A stretch of DNA of 43,778 nt, taken from NCBI GenBank assembly GCA_016929245.1, contig JAFGJE010000072.1, forward strand, positions 1 through 43,778, given 5' to 3'. The stretch is from Phycisphaerae bacterium (lineage in GTDB: Bacteria; Planctomycetota; Phycisphaerae; SM23-33). This document shows, piece by piece, positions 29,313 through 37,296 of the stretch (position 1 is its first letter; the number at the start of each line of letters is the position of its first letter). The position numbers and the translations under genes were made by a program. The notes beneath the pieces are model-generated. The model was not told where the DNA came from, searched no databases, and was given only the letters and a program-made list of their open reading frames with translations.

Positions 29313-31252
29313 GACTTCATTACCTGATACAAGTCCACGAGACGACATTTGTACTTCGACCAATTGTCGGATTCGATAAAGTTTCGGCAACATTTTTTCT
29401 TGCGGTCGATATCTTCCTCCGTCAGAGAACTGACGGCGTGGGCGATCCCCCAGGGCGTCAGTGGATCGTCCAACAGCCACCCCACCTTATGTCCCTTCAC
29501 GATTTTTCGCATTTCCGGGAAGGGACTGGCCAGGATCGGCACTCCCGCGGCGGGATATTCCCAGAGTTTATTCGGCGTGCAAAACCAATGATTCAGACAC
29601 ACATTTTCGTAGGGAATCACCCCCACCGTCGCTCCGCAGGTCCAGCGAAGGAGTTCCTTGCGCGGCGCCGGGGGGATGAACTTGACTTTACGATTGCGCG
29701 GGTCGATTTCCGCGGCGATGGAGCGAAGTTCCTCCTCATACGCCCCCCATCCCATCATCACTAAAATCCAATCCGGCGGGAATAATTCGACGGCTTTGAT
29801 CAGTTTATCCAGTCCGCGAAACCGGGCGAAACCACCCTGGTACAGAAGAATTTTTGTTGATCCTTTCGATATTTCCCTGCTCTGGGCGAGTTTATTCGGA
29901 TAAGCGGCTTCCAGCAACAGAAGATTCATGCGTCGCAACATAAAACCATGAAGAGTCGTTTGGCGGTGATGCTCAAGCAATGCGACAAGTTCATTGGGAA
30001 GAGGAATATTTTCCCATGCCTGGGCGATGTATAATTCCGGATCGTCGAGAAGACTATTGAGTTCATTCGGTAATTGGTTATAGAGGGTTTCGTTGATTTG
30101 TGAGAGTTCCTGGCAATAGTGTAAAATATGTTGTTCCTGCTCAGGTCCTTTCTCAAAACTCAAGGAGTCACGCATTTCTTCCAACAGATCACGTTGTCGA
30201 ATGTTCCGTCGAATGGATTCGCTGAAAAGACTCCATATTTGTCGTCCGGGTTTCAGAACGGAATCCGTGGCTTCGGTCTTGATCGCTTCGATCAATCCGA
30301 CCCAATCCAGAACGTTGGACGAACGCACCATCAACCCCTGTCCGGCGGCGAGACGAAGGCGTTCGTCGCAACGGTCCATCTGGGAGGGGTCGAATTCCGT
30401 CGCGTTCATAATGATTGTCGCCTGGGGGAGCTTGGGATATTTCCGACAAAGGTAATCGGCGATACTGTCATTGATGGTGATAAACGAATCCACGTATCGG
30501 CTTAAGGAGCGTTGAAGCTTTTCGTGGCGTTTCTTCACAAACTTTTCGATGAGGGACAACTCCTCGTATATTTCGTGACTATCGTAAACTAAAACACATC
30601 CGGCGCGTTTTTTATACGCTACACCGACGGGTAGGGCGCTTAAGTCATGACAATGCACGACGTTCGGGGAAAGATCCTCGATACGGCGCACCATTTGTTT
30701 TCGGATCACATGGGAGTTGAGGCACGTCAGCCAATCCTGCAGCCGGGTTTTGATGAATCCCCCATGCTGAAGAGAGGGGGTGTCGTTTTCTTGTGCAAGA
30801 TAACGGTGCCAAACCAGATATTCCTGATATACCCTGCGAGTAACGCGAAGCAATACCCAACCCAAGCCGGCGGCCACGACCAAACACGCGATGATGGCGC
30901 CGGTGGAGGCCCAATCCCAATTTCTCACGATGGAGGTAAACCAGTTTCCGGTAAAAATCGCCGTCACGAGACGGAATACCCATTTCAGGAGATACCAGGC
31001 GCCAATCCCCACAAAAAACAATCCGAGTAAAAAGATAAAAAACAACCATTTATGTCGATCCGCACGCCAGGCGACACGTATGATTTTCACGCCGTCATCC
31101 GTGATCTCCGCGCTATACGATTGACGGTTGTCTTGAATCCCCAGAATCGTCACGTCATACCCCGCCTGAACAAGGCTGACGGCTTCCTTATTCACCCGAG
31201 CATCGTGGCTGATGGAGTTGATTACCACCATGGCAATCTTGCGGTTCGGCAT
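29309..31252 (-). CDS. GT4-like glycosyltransferase with membrane hairpin and large insertion
   Basis: The 647-residue protein starts with a GT-B fold N-domain (IAMVVINSISHDARVNKEA). A pair of hydrophobic helices (69-95 and 115-136) interrupts it. The domain then resumes at VVHCHDLSALPVG (198-210), with YDSHEIYEE and IMNATEFDP. About 170 residues (290-460), helical and of unknown fold, separate it from the C-domain, which holds LLYQGGFARFRG (469-480), VMMGWGAYEEEL, GVIPY and KLWEYPAAGVPILA, the nucleotide-sugar end of GT4 enzymes. It probably adds a sugar to a lipid-linked acceptor at the inner face of the membrane. First gene of the cluster, GGGAGA upstream of the ATG; the next gene overlaps. 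Confidence 0.8.
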   Translation of the reverse strand: MPNRKIAMVVINSISHDARVNKEAVSLVQAGYDVTILGIQDNRQSYSAEITDDGVKIIRVAWRADRHKWLFFIFLLGLFFVGIGAWYLLKWVFRLVTAIFTGNWFTSIVRNWDWASTGAIIACLVVAAGLGWVLLRVTRRVYQEYLVWHRYLAQENDTPSLQHGGFIKTRLQDWLTCLNSHVIRKQMVRRIEDLSPNVVHCHDLSALPVGVAYKKRAGCVLVYDSHEIYEELSLIEKFVKKRHEKLQRSLSRYVDSFITINDSIADYLCRKYPKLPQATIIMNATEFDPSQMDRCDERLRLAAGQGLMVRSSNVLDWVGLIEAIKTEATDSVLKPGRQIWSLFSESIRRNIRQRDLLEEMRDSLSFEKGPEQEQHILHYCQELSQINETLYNQLPNELNSLLDDPELYIAQAWENIPLPNELVALLEHHRQTTLHGFMLRRMNLLLLEAAYPNKLAQSREISKGSTKILLYQGGFARFRGLDKLIKAVELFPPDWILVMMGWGAYEEELRSIAAEIDPRNRKVKFIPPAPRKELLRWTCGATVGVIPYENVCLNHWFCTPNKLWEYPAAGVPILASPFPEMRKIVKGHKVGWLLDDPLTPWGIAHAVSSLTEEDIDRKKKCCRNFIESDNWSKYKCRLVDLYQVMKS

Positions 31253-31372
31253 AAACGATCTCCCGGACGCCGGTCGGCGAATTACTTCTTCAAAAACAAA
31301 TTGAATGAAAAGGACTTTACAATATCCCCATAAACCAGTCTATAGGTTTTTCATTGAATGGAAGCAGAAAGA

Positions 31373-31393
31373 TGGCGGGACGGAATCCCGCCA
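31373..31393 (-). terminator. Terminator of the 186-residue lipoprotein gene
   Basis: The stem TGGCGGGA/TCCCGCCA (8 bp) with a 5-base loop lies 38 bases after the lipoprotein stop. On the minus strand it is followed by TCTTTCTGCTT. It separates that gene from the glycosyltransferase start at 31252. Confidence 0.65.
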
Positions 31394-31431
31394 CCTTGAT
31401 CTGGTCTGATGAATCGGTGGTGCGTCTTGAG

Positions 31432-31992
31432 TTACTTCTTCACCCGCACGTCGATGCGCTGTCGGTCCCAGTGCTTTTGGCCGTGCACTTGCAGGCCGAT
31501 GCGATACGCCCCGACGGGGAGACTCCTCAGGTCGGTTTCGAGCTTTCCGTCCTTCACGTGCGTGAATTGGTTCAGGACAATGGGCTGACCGGGCGCGAGG
31601 GGTTGCGTCCCGGAGTATTGGTAGATGTCGCCCTCGACGCCCGCGCCGTCGCGCATCGGCTGAATCACCAGCGAAACGGACTTGAGTTTCCCGAGCGTGT
31701 TTTCATCCATCGTGAATTCCAGCGTCGGGGTGGGACAAATGTCTTCACCGGCCCAGATCTGCTCGTTGTTTTCCTTCTTCGCTTCGCGGGTCTGCTTGCC
31801 GTCAAGTTTCACGACCAGGCAGCCGCCCGGGAAATTCGCCCGTTCGGACGGCGCAGGACCGGCCTGGGGGGAAGACGGCTCCCTGGAGGCATCTTTTTTG
31901 CTTTTACCCTTGGGGGACATTTGTTCGCACCCAGCCGCCAGAAACAGGCCCAGGATGAGCCCCGCAATCATCGTTCGTTTTGTCGTATTCAT
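31432..31992 (-). CDS. Lipoprotein of unknown function
   Basis: A 186-residue protein with a lipoprotein signal: MNTTKRTMIAGLILGLFLAA, then G and the lipidated Cys22. A Lys/Ser/Pro-rich linker follows, then a beta-rich domain (CLVVKLDGKQ, LEFTMDENTLGKLKSVSLVI, DLRSLPVGAYRIGLQVHGQK), which looks like an immunoglobulin-type or carbohydrate-binding sandwich. No catalytic motif was found. It is likely anchored in a membrane facing the periplasm or cell surface. It is bounded by a terminator and by its own upstream region, so it is monocistronic. It sits next to the glycan cluster but has a different base composition, and there is no proof that it belongs. Confidence 0.75.
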   Translation of the reverse strand: MNTTKRTMIAGLILGLFLAAGCEQMSPKGKSKKDASREPSSPQAGPAPSERANFPGGCLVVKLDGKQTREAKKENNEQIWAGEDICPTPTLEFTMDENTLGKLKSVSLVIQPMRDGAGVEGDIYQYSGTQPLAPGQPIVLNQFTHVKDGKLETDLRSLPVGAYRIGLQVHGQKHWDRQRIDVRVKK

Positions 31993-32142
31993 GTCGAAAC
32001 GCCTCGGAATCGTGCTGTTGCGCCCGTGTACCGTTTCTCGACTCCGCGCCGGCGCATTTGGCGCGCAATCAAAACCGTTAGTATTCTTGTAGAGTGTATC
32101 GTCGATGGGGTCCGAAACGCTAGAGAGAAGTTGAGGGGGGAA

Positions 32143-32433
32143 TTACCGCAGAGCGGCATTTTCCCGATAGGACCGAAGAGCCGCGGAGATTCTGCCGTCC
32201 GGGACGCGAACGGGTCGCCGTCGCACCTGGACGTGCTGCACCTGTCCTGTCGGCGCGTCGGAAACGTATCGCCCGACGACTGGGCAGGTCAACTCCGCAT
32301 ACGGTTCCGCAGCGGGAAGTATTGAGCATATTGGTAAGGACGTCTTCATGTCCCAAACACCGAATTGTCCTGGAATCCCTGCCTCGTGACGGCTTGGATT
32401 TTGGTTTACCTGTTTTTCAACGGAAGAGAGCAA
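32143..32433 (-). CDS. Small protein of unknown function behind a near-consensus promoter
   Basis: The frame gives 96 residues from a TTG at 32433 (AAGGA 3 bases upstream) or 68 from the ATG at 32349 (MKTSLPICSILPAAEPYAEL onwards, with a weak Shine-Dalgarno). I cannot choose with confidence, and the shorter form is at least as likely. The C-terminal half (GRYVSDAPTGQVQHVQVRRR) is basic with alternating hydrophobic residues. No family is recognised. The main support is the promoter at 32454-32482, on the correct strand and close by. With the ATG start the transcript would have a leader of about 100 bases. I compared it by eye with c-di-GMP riboswitches and saw no match. Confidence 0.42.
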   Translation of the reverse strand: MLSSVEKQVNQNPSRHEAGIPGQFGVWDMKTSLPICSILPAAEPYAELTCPVVGRYVSDAPTGQVQHVQVRRRPVRVPDGRISAALRSYRENAALR

Positions 32434-32453
32434 TCTTCCTTCCGGTACACAAC

Positions 32454-32482
32454 ATTATAGGGGATGGATGAAAAACCGTCAA
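32454..32482 (-). promoter_or_regulatory. Near-consensus sigma-70 promoter
   Basis: On the minus strand TTGACG (32482-32477) and a perfect TATAAT (32459-32454) are 17 bases apart, the best promoter match in the window. It points at the small ORF starting at 32433 or 32349. Confidence 0.75.
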
Positions 32483-32613
32483 TACATATCCTCGCAAATC
32501 AAATACATGCAAGTTCTTTATTTTCAGTCATATGGGAGCTATTTTCTTTTGAGAGGCAAAAATCCTGAAAAACGCGAAAGTTTTCCCATATCAAATTTCA
32601 GTTGGTTTTTCTA

Positions 32614-32667
32614 AACAGCGCCGAGCAGCAAGCTGATATTCGTATCGGCTTGCCGCTCGGCGCTGTT
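32614..32667. repeat. Palindromic repeat, copy B
   Basis: Inverted repeat with 24-base arms (left AACAGCGCCGAGCAGCAAGC..., right complementary with two mismatches) and a 6-base loop. It is nearly the same sequence as copy C at 40841-40896. It lies 65 bases after the GGDEF gene in an AT-rich gap that holds no gene between 32483 and 32732. Confidence 0.88.
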
Positions 32668-32732
32668 GGAAAACGTATATCGCGGAGAGGTTTTTCAAAA
32701 TCCCATCGCGGGAAGAACCATTGGAATGTGTC

Positions 32733-33764
32733 TTAATGAGCGGATTCGACTTCCTGGCGAAAATCGCGGAAGAGCACAATGCGGTCTTTTCCCTCGGCCT
32801 TGGCGTGGTACAGGGCGCGGTCGGCCATCGCCACCAGCGCGTCGGCGGAGGGGGGGAAATCGTCCAGCAGCGACGCGATTCCCACCGAGAGCGTCACCGG
32901 AATCCGAAGATGGGCGTTTCGTTTGAATTCGATGCTCATTTCCTGTCGGATTCGCTGCACGACGTGTTCGGCTTCCTTTCCGGAGGTCATCGGGAGCAGC
33001 AGGACGAATTCATCCCCCCCGTACCGCGCGGCGATGTCGCCCTCGCGCAGTGACAGGCGGATGATGTCCGCCGTCCGCTGGAGCAGTTCATCGCCCATCT
33101 GATGGCCGAGGGTGTCGTTGAATTCCTTGTAGTGATCCAGGTCGATCATGCAGCAGCACAGGTCGTTTCCGTGCCGATGGGCCTGGCTGAACTCGCGCGT
33201 GAGATGTTCGGCGAAGAAACGCCGGTTGTCCAATCCGGTCAGCGGATCGGTGGTCGCCAGTTCGCGCAGCTTCGTCATGGATTCTTCCAGCTGGCGGTTC
33301 TTCGCCTGCAATTCCTCGAGCATCCACCGCAGGCGCAATTGCAGACGGTCGTGATCCAGCTTGATGCTGTGCAGGCGGAGATTTTTCTCCACCAGCGGCG
33401 GGATGGCGAACAGGTAATCCCCGTGCTTGACGATGTAATCCTGCGCGCCGGATTCAATCGCCTGGCTGGCGATGGACAGGTCGTTTTCGCCGGTTACGAA
33501 GATCACGGGGATGTCGGTTCGGTTGTGGATTTCCTTGAGCACCTCCAGGCCGGGCATGTCGGGCAGATGCAGGTCGAGCAGGACGATGTCGTAGTCGGTG
33601 AATTTCTGTTCCAGGCACTTTTGACCGCTGGGCACGATGGTCAGGAGGCTTTCCGGACCGACGTGATAATACGACGCCAGGGCGTCGCGCATCAGTTCAC
33701 AGTGATCCCGGTTGTCGTCCACGATCAGGATTTTCGGGCATATTTTTTTCGCGTCTTTCGTCAT
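32733..33764 (-). CDS. Response regulator with GGDEF diguanylate cyclase domain
   Basis: A 343-residue PleD-like protein. Residues 1-125 are a receiver: Asp16-Asp17, phospho-acceptor Asp64 in VLLDLHLPDM, Thr91 and a conserved Lys in YIVKHG. A coiled linker (135-168) leads to the GGDEF domain (about 170-330) with an intact active site RYGGDEF (249-253) and inhibitory site REGD five residues before it (240-243). It should make cyclic di-GMP when phosphorylated and be feedback-inhibited. The receiver gene is 10 bases upstream and the histidine kinase before it, so signal and output are encoded together. Cytoplasmic. Confidence 0.93.
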   Translation of the reverse strand: MTKDAKKICPKILIVDDNRDHCELMRDALASYYHVGPESLLTIVPSGQKCLEQKFTDYDIVLLDLHLPDMPGLEVLKEIHNRTDIPVIFVTGENDLSIASQAIESGAQDYIVKHGDYLFAIPPLVEKNLRLHSIKLDHDRLQLRLRWMLEELQAKNRQLEESMTKLRELATTDPLTGLDNRRFFAEHLTREFSQAHRHGNDLCCCMIDLDHYKEFNDTLGHQMGDELLQRTADIIRLSLREGDIAARYGGDEFVLLLPMTSGKEAEHVVQRIRQEMSIEFKRNAHLRIPVTLSVGIASLLDDFPPSADALVAMADRALYHAKAEGKDRIVLFRDFRQEVESAH

Positions 33765-33774
33765 GGTACGTCCG

Positions 33775-34236
33775 TCACGTTGTTTTCCATTTCGCGCGTC
33801 CCGTGGGGGAAAACGCCTCCAGCGGGCGCCGCAGCGCCCGGGCCATCTCCAGAATGTTGCGCGTCTTAAAAACCAGCGATTGAGCGCCGCCGCGGCGGAT
33901 TGCCTCCCGTTGTTCCTTCGTCAGTTCGATTCCCGTCACGAACACCACCTGGATATCCTTCAATTCAGGTTGTGCCCGAATCTGTTCCAGCAGCGCCAGG
34001 CCGTCCATGCCGGGCATTTCGATGTCGAGAAAGATCACGTCGGGATTGACCCATCTCTTCTCGGCGTCGGCGCGGAGAAGCATCGCCATGGCCTCCTCGG
34101 CGCCGGCGGCTTCGTGGATGCGGCAGGGACGATCCATCTGACATAGCGCGTCCCGCGTCAGCCAGCGGTGGTCGGCGTCGTCGTCGATCACCAGCACGTC
34201 CAGCGCTTCGACGTTGAAGGGGGGATTACCCGACAT
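33775..34236 (-). CDS. Single-domain response regulator
   Basis: A 153-residue stand-alone receiver: acidic pair in VLVIDDDADH, phospho-acceptor Asp71 in VIFLDIEMPGMDG, Thr in VVFVTG and Lys in LVFKTRN. There is no output domain. The ATG overlaps the histidine kinase end by 11 bases and the GGDEF regulator starts 10 bases on. A lone receiver between a kinase and a receiver-GGDEF protein may carry phosphate between them or act as a sink that limits the signal. Confidence 0.9.
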   Translation of the reverse strand: MSGNPPFNVEALDVLVIDDDADHRWLTRDALCQMDRPCRIHEAAGAEEAMAMLLRADAEKRWVNPDVIFLDIEMPGMDGLALLEQIRAQPELKDIQVVFVTGIELTKEQREAIRRGGAQSLVFKTRNILEMARALRRPLEAFSPTGRAKWKTT

Positions 34237-35827
34237 ACGCCGCCTCCTCTTCGGGATCGCGCACGCGATCGTCCGCCAGCGTGATGTGAAAACTCGTGCC
34301 CGTTTCCGGGCTGGATTCCACCCACGCTCGTCCGTGATAGGTCGAGGCGATGGTGCGCACGACGGTCAGTCCCACGCCTTTGCCCTCGACTTTCGCGCCG
34401 TCGGTGTGATACCCGCGACGGAACACCGTGAAAATCTTCTCCCGCTGTTCGGGGGCGATGCCCGGACCGTTGTCCCAGACCACGAATTCATGTTTCAGCC
34501 CGTCGAAGCGATAGCGTATTTCGATCCGCCCGCCGTCTTTGCGGTGCATGTATTTCACGGCGTTGTCGATCAGGTTCTGGAACGCCTGGCGGAGACGGCG
34601 CTGATCGACCCACAGCGTGGGCATGGGTTCGTCGATCGAAAGCGTGATGTTCCGTTTCTGGAGCTCGTACTCGAACACATCGACCAGGCTGTACAGCAGT
34701 TTCCCGAAGTCCGTTTCGCGGGGGGTTTCGGGGCGCGACCTGATGCGGCTGATTTCGAGCAGTTCGTCGATCAGCGCCGACTGCTGGTCCACGTTGGACT
34801 GAATCCGTTGCAGCCGCGAGAGCACCTCCTCGGGCAAGTCGTCGCGATGGTTCATCATAATCATGGTGGCCATCCCGGCGATGTTCCGCATGGGGGCGTT
34901 GAGATCGTGGCTGACCGCGCGGAGGAATTCCTCCTTGTCGCGCATTTCGTCGCACAGGCGGTCGTTGATTTCCTTCAGTTCCTTCGTTCGCGCTTCGACG
35001 GTATGTTCGAGCTGGTCCTGCTGTCGAAGAAGCTGAAATCGCATCGACGCGACCTGCCCGGCCATGTGATCGAACGCGTCGCCGAGTTCGCCGGCTTCGT
35101 CGCGGTGCTTCATGTTCGCGCGGGCGTTGTAATCTCCGTCGGCCAGCTTTCGCGTGACGCGCGTCAGTCGGCGGAACGGGCGAAGCACCACGCGCCAGAT
35201 CAGCAGGTATCCCACGGGCAACGCCAGCAGTTCGATTCCCACGGCCGTCAGGATGATCGTGCGCTTCGCCTCCGCCAGCGCCCGGGTGGTCTGGTGCGTG
35301 CTGAGCACCGCCCGAATTCCGCCGGCGAGTCGTTCGTCCATCCAGACCTTGTTTCGCGCGACGATCGGGCGGGCGATGAGTATGTGGTTCGGACCGTGAA
35401 ACCTGTGGTAGAGCGAATCGGGTTTCGTGTCGATTTGCCCGTGCCAGGTGCGCAGTTGTCCGTAGCAGGCCGCCACCTCGCTCCGGTGGTCCACGATGGC
35501 GACGTAGACGACGTTTTCCTTCACCCAGTCCCGCGTCAATTGCCGCAGGCTGCGGTCGTTTCCGTCCCGCAGGTCCGCCGCCGCGGCGACCCCGAACGCC
35601 TTGCCCAACTGCACGGCGTGGTCGTAGTCCTTCTGGCGCATCATGTCGTGGACCGCGTGGTAATAGGACCATCCGCCCACGGCGACCACCGCCGTGACGA
35701 CGAACGTCAGAATCAGCGCAGTCTTGATCTGCAGCCCGACGCGAAGGCCGTGCCGCGACGCTGGGGACTTGGTTTTTCCCTGCTCAGGAGGCAAAGGTTG
35801 AATTCTCCATATTTTCCATAGATGCAA
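34226..35827 (-). CDS. Membrane sensor histidine kinase
   Basis: A 533-residue kinase: transmembrane helix 1 (about 35-55), a periplasmic sensor of 130 residues containing VVYVAIVDHRSEVAACYG, helix 2 (189-211), HAMP (212-265), a coiled coil, H-box AVSHDLNAPMRNIAG with phospho-His307, N-box NLIDNAVKY, G1 DNGPGIAP and G2 GKGVGLTVVRT. All catalytic parts are intact. The coiled coil and H-box (SHDLNAPMRNI) resemble phytochrome-type kinases. It is the first gene of the three-gene signalling operon ending in a diguanylate cyclase, so it probably controls c-di-GMP in response to an unknown extracellular cue. The ribosome-binding site is weak and a later start is possible. Confidence 0.92.
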   Translation of the reverse strand: MHLWKIWRIQPLPPEQGKTKSPASRHGLRVGLQIKTALILTFVVTAVVAVGGWSYYHAVHDMMRQKDYDHAVQLGKAFGVAAAADLRDGNDRSLRQLTRDWVKENVVYVAIVDHRSEVAACYGQLRTWHGQIDTKPDSLYHRFHGPNHILIARPIVARNKVWMDERLAGGIRAVLSTHQTTRALAEAKRTIILTAVGIELLALPVGYLLIWRVVLRPFRRLTRVTRKLADGDYNARANMKHRDEAGELGDAFDHMAGQVASMRFQLLRQQDQLEHTVEARTKELKEINDRLCDEMRDKEEFLRAVSHDLNAPMRNIAGMATMIMMNHRDDLPEEVLSRLQRIQSNVDQQSALIDELLEISRIRSRPETPRETDFGKLLYSLVDVFEYELQKRNITLSIDEPMPTLWVDQRRLRQAFQNLIDNAVKYMHRKDGGRIEIRYRFDGLKHEFVVWDNGPGIAPEQREKIFTVFRRGYHTDGAKVEGKGVGLTVVRTIASTYHGRAWVESSPETGTSFHITLADDRVRDPEEEAAYVG

Positions 35828-36184
35828 CGGGCCAAGCCGCGAAAACCGTTGGTGTCCGCCTGGGACGGCGGGTAATGCAAGTCGTTGTCAAAAAAATATT
35901 TATATCAATATAACATCGTGTCGCGCATAGACTTCAACGCGATGTACCGATCAAGGTACGGTAGTAATATCGTCGAGTTTTTGGGGGTACTTTTGTAAGG
36001 AACAGCAGGAAGACGGAGATGGTTAAATATTCTGTTATGTTCTGCAAAAAAAGAAGTTAGGCGATTTTTGCACGGAAGGATTCTTCCGGGGGTTTCGGGT
36101 TCCTTTTTAGGCATCCTTCGCGTACACTTACCGGCGGTACGACGGGTATTTCCGTGGTTGTTCCTTTGATGGGAGAAATGAAAC
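35828..36184. other. Divergent intergenic region, 357 bases
   Basis: It holds a plus-strand promoter candidate, TTGTCA (35885-35890) and TATAAC (35909-35914) 18 bases apart, about 270 bases before the dehydrogenase gene. Two short palindromes follow, GTACCGATCAAGGTAC and GGAAGGATTCTTCC. A 13-codon frame begins at ATG 36019 after GACGGAG (MVKYSVMFCKKRS). The long leader could be regulatory, but I see no known riboswitch. A minus-strand TTGACA (35890-35885) has no good -10. Confidence 0.4.
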
Positions 36185-37138
36185 ATGTCGTCGAAACCCA
36201 CGGTGCTGGTGACGGAAACGTTGGCCCCCAAGGCGATGGAGTATCTCCGCGAACACGCTGCCGTGATCGAAGCGACGCCCGAAACGGTCAGCCGGAACAT
36301 CGCCCAGGCCGACGGACTGGCGGTGCGGACGTATACGCGGGTGACGCCCGAATTGCTGGACCACGCGCCGCAGCTGAAGGTCGTCGGCAGGGCGGGTGTG
36401 GCGCTGGAAAATATCGACGTGCCCGCCTGCCGGGCGCGCGGCGTGGAAGTCGTCCACGCCCCGGAAGCGAACACCCTGGCCGTCGTGGATTACGTCACGC
36501 GCATGATGATCGAAATGAACCGGCGATTCTGGCCTTTGAACGGCTACGTCGACGCGAAGGAATTCCACGCGATTCGCAAGCAAACCTTCGGCCGTTTCCT
36601 CGCGGACCTGACACTCGGCATCGTCGGCCTGGGACGCATCGGCAGCCGGGTCGGACGCATCGCCAATGCGATGGGCATGACGGTGCTCGGTAACGACATC
36701 TTGCCGCCGGAGCAGCTTCTCGTGGATTATCCCGTCGAGTGGGTCTTAAAGGATGAACTCTACGCCCGCAGCGACATCATCACGATCCACGTGCCGTTAA
36801 CCGCCGAGACGACGAAGTTCATCAACGCCGATGCGCTGGGCAAATGCAGGGACGGCGTGCAGTTCATCAACGCCGCCCGAGGCCCTTGCGTGGACTACGA
36901 CGCGCTGGGGGCGGCGCTGCGAAGCGGCAAGGTGGATTTCGCCGTCGTCGACTGCCACGATCCCGAACCCATGCCCGAAGACTATCCGCTCTTCGGTCTG
37001 GACAACGTGATTCTCACGCCGCACGTGGCTGCCTGCGTCCCGAAAGCCAAGGAAAACATGTCCATGGTCGTCACGGACATCATCGCCGTTCTGGAAGGAA
37101 AAGAACCCAAATTCCCCGCGATGGAAGGGGCGTATTGA
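36185..37138 (+). CDS. D-isomer-specific 2-hydroxyacid dehydrogenase (phosphoglycerate dehydrogenase-like)
   Basis: A 317-residue NAD-dependent dehydrogenase. The nucleotide-binding motif GLGRIGSRVG (148-157) sits in the middle of the split substrate domain. The catalytic triad is Arg232 (NAARGPCVD), Glu261 (DPEPMPED) and His280 (LTPHVAA). It most resembles 3-phosphoglycerate dehydrogenase, which starts serine synthesis, but lacks the C-terminal ACT domain, so it would not be serine-inhibited in the classical way. Other hydroxyacid substrates are possible. GGGAGA upstream supports the ATG. A palindromic element and the carbonic anhydrase gene follow. Confidence 0.85.
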   Translation: MSSKPTVLVTETLAPKAMEYLREHAAVIEATPETVSRNIAQADGLAVRTYTRVTPELLDHAPQLKVVGRAGVALENIDVPACRARGVEVVHAPEANTLAVVDYVTRMMIEMNRRFWPLNGYVDAKEFHAIRKQTFGRFLADLTLGIVGLGRIGSRVGRIANAMGMTVLGNDILPPEQLLVDYPVEWVLKDELYARSDIITIHVPLTAETTKFINADALGKCRDGVQFINAARGPCVDYDALGAALRSGKVDFAVVDCHDPEPMPEDYPLFGLDNVILTPHVAACVPKAKENMSMVVTDIIAVLEGKEPKFPAMEGAY

Positions 37139-37182
37139 AGAATTGTGGATTGCGGATTTCGGATTGCGGATTGCAAGAAACT

Positions 37183-37275
37183 TGGCACCTTCAAGCGAGT
37201 CTTCTCGCTTGTGGGTGCCTTCTTCCAACATCGCAAGAGCACCCACAACCGTCGAAGTGACGGTTGAAGGTGCCA
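37183..37275. repeat. Cross-shaped nested palindrome
   Basis: The outer stem TGGCACCTTCAA/TTGAAGGTGCCA (12 bp) encloses two side hairpins, GCGAG-TCTT-CTCGC (37195-37208) and CCGTC-GAAGT-GACGG (37249-37263), and an inner stem TTGTGGGTGC/GCACCCACAA (10 bp) with a 20-base loop. The side hairpins differ in sequence but sit at mirror positions. It lies between the dehydrogenase and the carbonic anhydrase, ending 22 bases before the latter's start. Confidence 0.88.
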
Positions 37276-37296
37276 CGTTATAAAAGGAAACATTTC

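Noticed and set aside
29313-29480. Longer start for the second sulfotransferase-NodB protein
   Set aside because: The added 56 residues lie within the glycosyltransferase gene and look random, whereas the ATGA overlap at 29312 is a typical coupled start.
32349-32447. Possible c-di-GMP (GEMM) riboswitch in the leader of the small ORF
   Set aside because: A GGTAAACC resembles part of the GEMM core, but the required second stem and its GNRA loop and receptor could not be found.
34214-35821. 535-codon plus-strand frame opposite the histidine kinase
   Set aside because: Exact antisense of a kinase with all catalytic motifs.
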